This document shows positions 51,925-55,525 of a DNA stretch of 55,525 bases, in pieces (within the stretch, counting starts at the first letter, position 1; each line of letters starts with the position of its first letter). The position numbers were made by a program, and so were the translations under genes. The notes below the pieces were generated by a model, which searched no databases, had not been told where the DNA came from, and saw nothing but the letters and a program-made list of their open reading frames with translations. This stretch comes from Tannerella sp. oral taxon 808 (GTDB taxonomy: Bacteria > Bacteroidota > Bacteroidia > Bacteroidales > Tannerellaceae), in the NCBI GenBank assembly GCA_002890585.1, contig MIQB01000006.1, positions 1 through 55,525 of the forward strand, in the 5' to 3' direction.

Positions 51925-52995
51925 CTACCCTCCGATAATCGCTCCGCTGCCGATGCAGAGGCGGTGATCCTGATCATAGACCACGGCGAATTGCCCCGGG
52001 GCGATGCCTTGGATCTTCTCCTCGCTGTCGATTTGGTAGCCGCCCTCCACGCGACGGATCGTGCCTCGCGTAAAGTCGGGCGTGTGTCGGATCTTGAATG
52101 TGATCTCACGCTCATCGGTGAAGTCGCCCCAAGGGTCGGCGGTGATGAAGTGGAAGCCGGCGGTGCGGATCGTCCGGCCATACTGCGTCTCGGGGTCGTA
52201 GCCGTTGGAGACGTAGACGATGTTCGCAGCGGCGTCTTTGCCGACGACGAACCACGGTCCGCCACTCATGCCGAGGCCTTTGCGTTGGCCGATGGTGTGA
52301 AACCAGAAGCCGTGGTGGCGGCCGACGGTTCGGCCCGTCTCCCACTCCACGATGTCGCCGTCGCGGCGACCGAGGTAGCGCTCGATGAAGTCGTTGTAGC
52401 GGATCTTGCCGAGGAAGCAGATGCCCTGGCTGTCCTTGCGATGCGCGCTGGGTAGGCCGGCCGACTCGGCGATGGCGCGCACCTCATGCTTCATTAGGTG
52501 GCCGATGGGGAAGATCAGCTTGGCGACTTGCAGGCCGGTGATCTGCCCGAGGAAATCGGTCTGGTCCTTCACCGGATCGGCGGCGGTGGAGAGCCACGTC
52601 TGGCCGTCCAGCTCGGTGGTGGTGGCATAGTGGCCCGTGGCGATGCGGTCGAAGTCGCGTCCCCAACGCTCCTCGAAGCAGCCGAACTTGATGTAGCGGT
52701 TGCACATCATGTCCGGGTTGGGCGTGAGGCCGCGGCGGACGGCGTCGATGGTGTAGCCCACGACGCGTTCCCAATATTCTTCGTGCAGGGAGACGACCTC
52801 CATGCGGCAGCCGTATTTGCGGGCGATGTAGGTGGTGATTTCGATGTCTTCCTCGGCGGGGCAATCGATGGTGCCATCGCCCCGCTCCATGCCGATGCGG
52901 ATATAGAAGATGGTGGGCGTGTAGCCGGCTTCCTTCAAGAGGTGCACCACGACGGAGCTATCCACGCCCCCGGAAACGAGTGCGGCGATTTCCAT
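51925..52995 (-). CDS. mnmA: tRNA-specific 2-thiouridylase
   Basis: Thiolates U34 of tRNA-Lys, tRNA-Glu and tRNA-Gln. The 356 aa protein has the PP-loop SGGVDSSVVVHLL (residues 8-20), the first catalytic Cys in PDMMCNRYIKFG and the second in GICFLGKIRY (near 200), plus the C-terminal barrel ending in CIGSGAIIGG. Its substrate tRNA-Lys(UUU) is at 28048. It is 6 nt behind typA and shares its promoter. Confidence 0.95.
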   Translation of the reverse strand: MEIAALVSGGVDSSVVVHLLKEAGYTPTIFYIRIGMERGDGTIDCPAEEDIEITTYIARKYGCRMEVVSLHEEYWERVVGYTIDAVRRGLTPNPDMMCNRYIKFGCFEERWGRDFDRIATGHYATTTELDGQTWLSTAADPVKDQTDFLGQITGLQVAKLIFPIGHLMKHEVRAIAESAGLPSAHRKDSQGICFLGKIRYNDFIERYLGRRDGDIVEWETGRTVGRHHGFWFHTIGQRKGLGMSGGPWFVVGKDAAANIVYVSNGYDPETQYGRTIRTAGFHFITADPWGDFTDEREITFKIRHTPDFTRGTIRRVEGGYQIDSEEKIQGIAPGQFAVVYDQDHRLCIGSGAIIGG

Positions 52996-53001
52996 TTCGG
53001 T

Positions 53002-54801
53002 TTACGACCGGTTCTGCCGCTTACGCTCGAGCTCGTCGAGGATCACTTTGCGCATACGCATATGGTGGGGCGTTACCTCGACGTATTCGTCGGCCTTGAT
53101 ATACTCTAATGCGTCCTCGAGGCTGAAGACTACCGGCGGCGCCAGCGACACTTTGTCGTCTGACCCAGCCGCGCGCATGTTCGTCAGCTTCTTCGACTTC
53201 GTAACGTTCACGACGAGATCGCCCTCCTTCGTGTGTTCACCGACCACTTGCCCAGCGTAGACGTCTTCGCCCGGAGCGATGAAGAAGCGGCCGCGCGATT
53301 GCAGGTTGTTCAGCGCATAGGCGAAGGCGTTGCCCGTCTCCATGGCGATGATGGATCCGTTCTGTCGACGCTCGATGTCGCCCTTCCACGGCTGAAACTC
53401 AAGGAAGCGGTGCGCCATGATCGCTTCCCCAGCCGAAAGCGTCAGCACTAAGTTGTTCAGGCCGATGATGCCGCGCGAGGGGATGTTGAAGATGAGGAAG
53501 ACGCGTCCGTTCTTGCTCTCCATCGAGGTCATCTCGCCTTTGCGGCGGGTCACGACGTCGATGATCTTGCTGGCGCTCTCCTCGGGCAGGTTCACCGTCA
53601 GTTGCTCCACCGGTTCATGCTTTACGCCGTCGATCTCCTTGATGATCACCTGCGGCTGACCTACCTGAAGCTCGTAGCCCTCGCGGCGCATCGTCTCGAT
53701 CAGCACGGAGAGGTGCAGCACGCCGCGTCCGAAGACGTTCCACGCGTCGGCTGAATCTGTCGGCTCCACACGCAGGGCTAAGTTTTTGTCTAACTCCTTC
53801 ATCAGCCGATCGTGGATGTGGCGCGAGGTGACGTACTTCCCATCCTTGCCGAAGAAGGGCGAATTATTAATGGTAAAGAGCATCGACATGGTCGGCTCGT
53901 CGATGGCGATGGTGGGCAGCGCTTCGGGTGTGGAGACGTCGGCTATGGTTTCGCCGATCTCGAAGCCTTCGATGCCGATCACGGCGCAGATGTCGCCCGA
54001 TGCCACAGCGTCCACCTTTTTGCGCCCCAGCCCCTCGAAGACGTCGATCTCCTTGATCTTCGACCGCACCGCGCTGCCATCACGTTTGCAGAGGACGATG
54101 TCTTGCCCCTCACGCAGCTCGCCTCGGTGCACACGCCCCACGGCGATGCGCCCTACGTATTTAGAATAGTCGAGCGATGTGATCAGCATTTGCGATGGCC
54201 CCTCAAGCGTCTCCGGCTCGGGGATATACTTAATGATGGCGTCTAAGAGCGGGCAGATGTTGTCCGTCGGTTTCTGCCAGTCGTCAGACATCCATCCCTG
54301 TTTGGCTGAGCCGAAGATGGTGGGGAAGTCAAGCTGATCCTCCGTGGCGTCGAGGCTGAACATGAGGTCAAAGACCATCTCCTGCACCTCTGAAGGTCGG
54401 CAGTTCGGCTTGTCCACCTTATTGATCACCACGATCGGTTTCAGTCCCAGCCCGATGGCTTTTTGTAGCACGAATCGCGTCTGCGGCATAGGTCCCTCGA
54501 AGGCGTCGACCAGCAGCAGGCAACCGTCGGCCATGTTGAGCACGCGCTCCACCTCGCCGCCGAAGTCAGCGTGCCCCGGGGTGTCGATGATGTTGATCTT
54601 ATAATCCTTGTAATTGATGGAGACGTTCTTGGCGAGGATCGTAATGCCTCGTTCGCGTTCCAAGTCGTTGTTGTCCAAAAATTGATCCGGCTCGGCTTGT
54701 CCCTCGCGGAAAAGTTTCCCGGCCAAAAGCATCTTGTCTACCAGCGTCGTCTTGCCGTGATCGACGTGTGCTATGATTGCAATATTCCTAATCTTCTGCA
54801 T
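53002..54801 (-). CDS. typA: Translational GTPase TypA/BipA
   Basis: Ribosome-associated GTPase used in stress and ribosome assembly. The 599 aa protein shows IAIIAHVDHGKTTLVDKML (residues 8-26), switch I RERGITILAKN, DTPGHADFGGEVERVL and NKVDKPNCRP, followed by EF-G-like domains and the C-terminal domain unique to the family (GPRGIIGL-like SRGIIGLNNLVLTLSAGEAIM near 450). Operon with mnmA. Confidence 0.97.
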   Translation of the reverse strand: MQKIRNIAIIAHVDHGKTTLVDKMLLAGKLFREGQAEPDQFLDNNDLERERGITILAKNVSINYKDYKINIIDTPGHADFGGEVERVLNMADGCLLLVDAFEGPMPQTRFVLQKAIGLGLKPIVVINKVDKPNCRPSEVQEMVFDLMFSLDATEDQLDFPTIFGSAKQGWMSDDWQKPTDNICPLLDAIIKYIPEPETLEGPSQMLITSLDYSKYVGRIAVGRVHRGELREGQDIVLCKRDGSAVRSKIKEIDVFEGLGRKKVDAVASGDICAVIGIEGFEIGETIADVSTPEALPTIAIDEPTMSMLFTINNSPFFGKDGKYVTSRHIHDRLMKELDKNLALRVEPTDSADAWNVFGRGVLHLSVLIETMRREGYELQVGQPQVIIKEIDGVKHEPVEQLTVNLPEESASKIIDVVTRRKGEMTSMESKNGRVFLIFNIPSRGIIGLNNLVLTLSAGEAIMAHRFLEFQPWKGDIERRQNGSIIAMETGNAFAYALNNLQSRGRFFIAPGEDVYAGQVVGEHTKEGDLVVNVTKSKKLTNMRAAGSDDKVSLAPPVVFSLEDALEYIKADEYVEVTPHHMRMRKVILDELERKRQNRS

Positions 54802-54835
54802 CGTCTCTGTTATCTCTCGTTGAAAAATCGGGTGG

Positions 54836-54843
54836 CAAAAGTA
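54836..54843 (-). promoter_or_regulatory. -7 box of typA
   Basis: TACTTTTG on the minus strand fits TAnnTTTG; TTTG further upstream is 24 nt away, longer than usual. It faces away from the rpsO promoter. Confidence 0.5.
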
Positions 54844-54897
54844 AACGCCTCACTGAATGCGCCCAGTCAAATAATTATCGCTCCGGCCTGTTCGTCC

Positions 54898-54927
54898 TTG
54901 CGCGGCATCTTCAAAGAAATACCTTTG
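54898..54927 (+). promoter_or_regulatory. Promoter of rpsO
   Basis: TACCTTTG (54920-54927) with TTG 19 nt upstream (54898-54900), both matching the Bacteroidota consensus. The leader is about 40 nt. Confidence 0.78.
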
Positions 54928-54972
54928 CCGCGCTTAAATAATATGGTATCAATTTATTCATAAGTAAAAGTC

Positions 54973-55242
54973 ATGTATTTAGATTCTAAGAAAAAGGAAG
55001 AGATTTTCGAGAAGTACGGCAAGTCGAAGGCAGACACCGGGTCGGCCGAGAGCCAGATCGCATTGTTCACGTATCGCATCAGCCACCTGACGGAGCACAT
55101 GAAGGCCAATCACAAGGACTTCAACACCTCGCGGGCACTGAAGATGCTGGTAGGTAAGCGTCGCCGCCTGTTAGACTACCTGATCAAGATTGACATCGAG
55201 CGTTATCGCGCGATCATCAAGGAGTTGGGTATACGTAAGTAA
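54973..55242 (+). CDS. rpsO: 30S ribosomal protein S15
   Basis: Primary 16S rRNA-binding protein of the small subunit platform. The 89 aa protein has the family features DTGSAESQIALFTYRISHLTEHMKANHKDFNTSRAL in pieces and GKRRRLLDYL near residue 63. Single-gene unit with its own promoter and terminator. Confidence 0.97.
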   Translation: MYLDSKKKEEIFEKYGKSKADTGSAESQIALFTYRISHLTEHMKANHKDFNTSRALKMLVGKRRRLLDYLIKIDIERYRAIIKELGIRK

Positions 55243-55281
55243 TCCCCCCGGTGCTTCCGCGCCGCGCATGTATCAACAGAA

Positions 55282-55320
55282 GGTGTGCCTCCCATTGAGG
55301 ATGGGGCGCACCTTTTTTTA
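55282..55320 (+). terminator. Terminator of rpsO
   Basis: GGTGTGCCTCCCAT pairs with ATGGGGCGCACC (with a bulge and G-U pairs) and is followed by TTTTTTTA. Clear intrinsic terminator 40 nt after the stop codon. Confidence 0.85.
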
Positions 55321-55412
55321 TGGTATGGCGCGGATGGAATTGTAAAACGGCCTCTCAAGGGCCGTAAGCCATTCTCTCCAACAAAAAGAAAAAGGTTTGC
55401 ACCCCCTTTTCA

Positions 55413-55525
55413 TAGTGTATGAAATGACTATGCATGGCTTGCATGGCGCCGTCGCAGTGTATGAAATGACCATGCAAGGCTTGCATGGCCTTTTTATAGT
55501 GTATGAAATGACTATGCAAGGCTTG
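55413..55525. repeat. Tandem array, 42 bp unit, at least 2.7 copies (cut by the window edge)
   Basis: AGTGTATGAAATGAC recurs at 55414, 55456 and 55498, period 42. Each full unit contains TGCAAG-G-CTTGCA, a perfect inverted repeat (first copy with one change). The array continues beyond the right edge. Confidence 0.85.

Overview
The window looks like a GC-rich Bacteroidota chromosome, most likely Bacteroidales of the Porphyromonadaceae/Tannerellaceae type. The reasons are the Bacteroidota-type promoters (a -7 box TAnnTTTG with a TTG about 19 nt upstream), mostly weak Shine-Dalgarno sites, the order DUF4271-hemD-rnpA-yidD-tatD, a short PabB with a short PabC-like partner, and the gene order of the branched-chain amino acid (BCAA) operon. 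The genus is an inference; there is no rRNA here. No plasmid, prophage, complete IS or CRISPR array is visible.

Layout. (1) 410-13272, minus strand: one BCAA superoperon read ilvD > ilvB > ilvN > acyl-ACP thioesterase > ilvC > leuA > leuC > leuD > cimA-like. A promoter, an Ile/Leu/Val-rich leader peptide and an attenuator precede it. The last gene closely resembles Leptospira-type citramalate synthase, so the operon probably makes isoleucine from pyruvate as well as leucine and valine; leuB is not in the window. (2) 13910-18896, minus: a glycosyltransferase pair, then DUF4271-hemD-rnpA-yidD-tatD. (3) 19070-27962, plus: pabA-galE, three paralogous exported proteins (one with a relic of a further copy fused to its end), dGTPase, pabB-pabC, an ECF sigma factor and two small envelope proteins. 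(4) 28048-36842: tRNA-Lys, a DUF6261-like protein, trpB2, leuS-yitT, and on the minus strand lemA-TPM. (5) 37099-44554, plus: pyrH-frr-rsgA, a short UvrA paralogue, and dnaG split by a C10 frameshift. (6) 44856-51535, plus: a small lipoprotein, an ABC-2 exporter pair, a frameshifted outer-membrane protein gene, purD and two membrane proteins. (7) 51925-55242: typA-mnmA on minus and rpsO on plus.

The most unusual feature is the intergenic DNA. Eleven gaps hold tandem arrays whose sequences mostly differ from gap to gap but share one design: a 41-42 bp period and an inverted repeat in every unit. Two further arrays have other periods (55 bp between leuC and leuD; 23 bp between lipoprotein genes). 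Three arrays are associated with a small element that has 15 bp terminal inverted repeats, like a MITE. These arrays lie inside operons, between convergent genes and in divergent gaps alike. Together with the complete four-segment ilv attenuator they are the best candidates for undescribed biology here. Frameshifts in dnaG and in the outer-membrane protein gene all fall in homopolymer runs and may be sequence errors, slippage sites or real decay.
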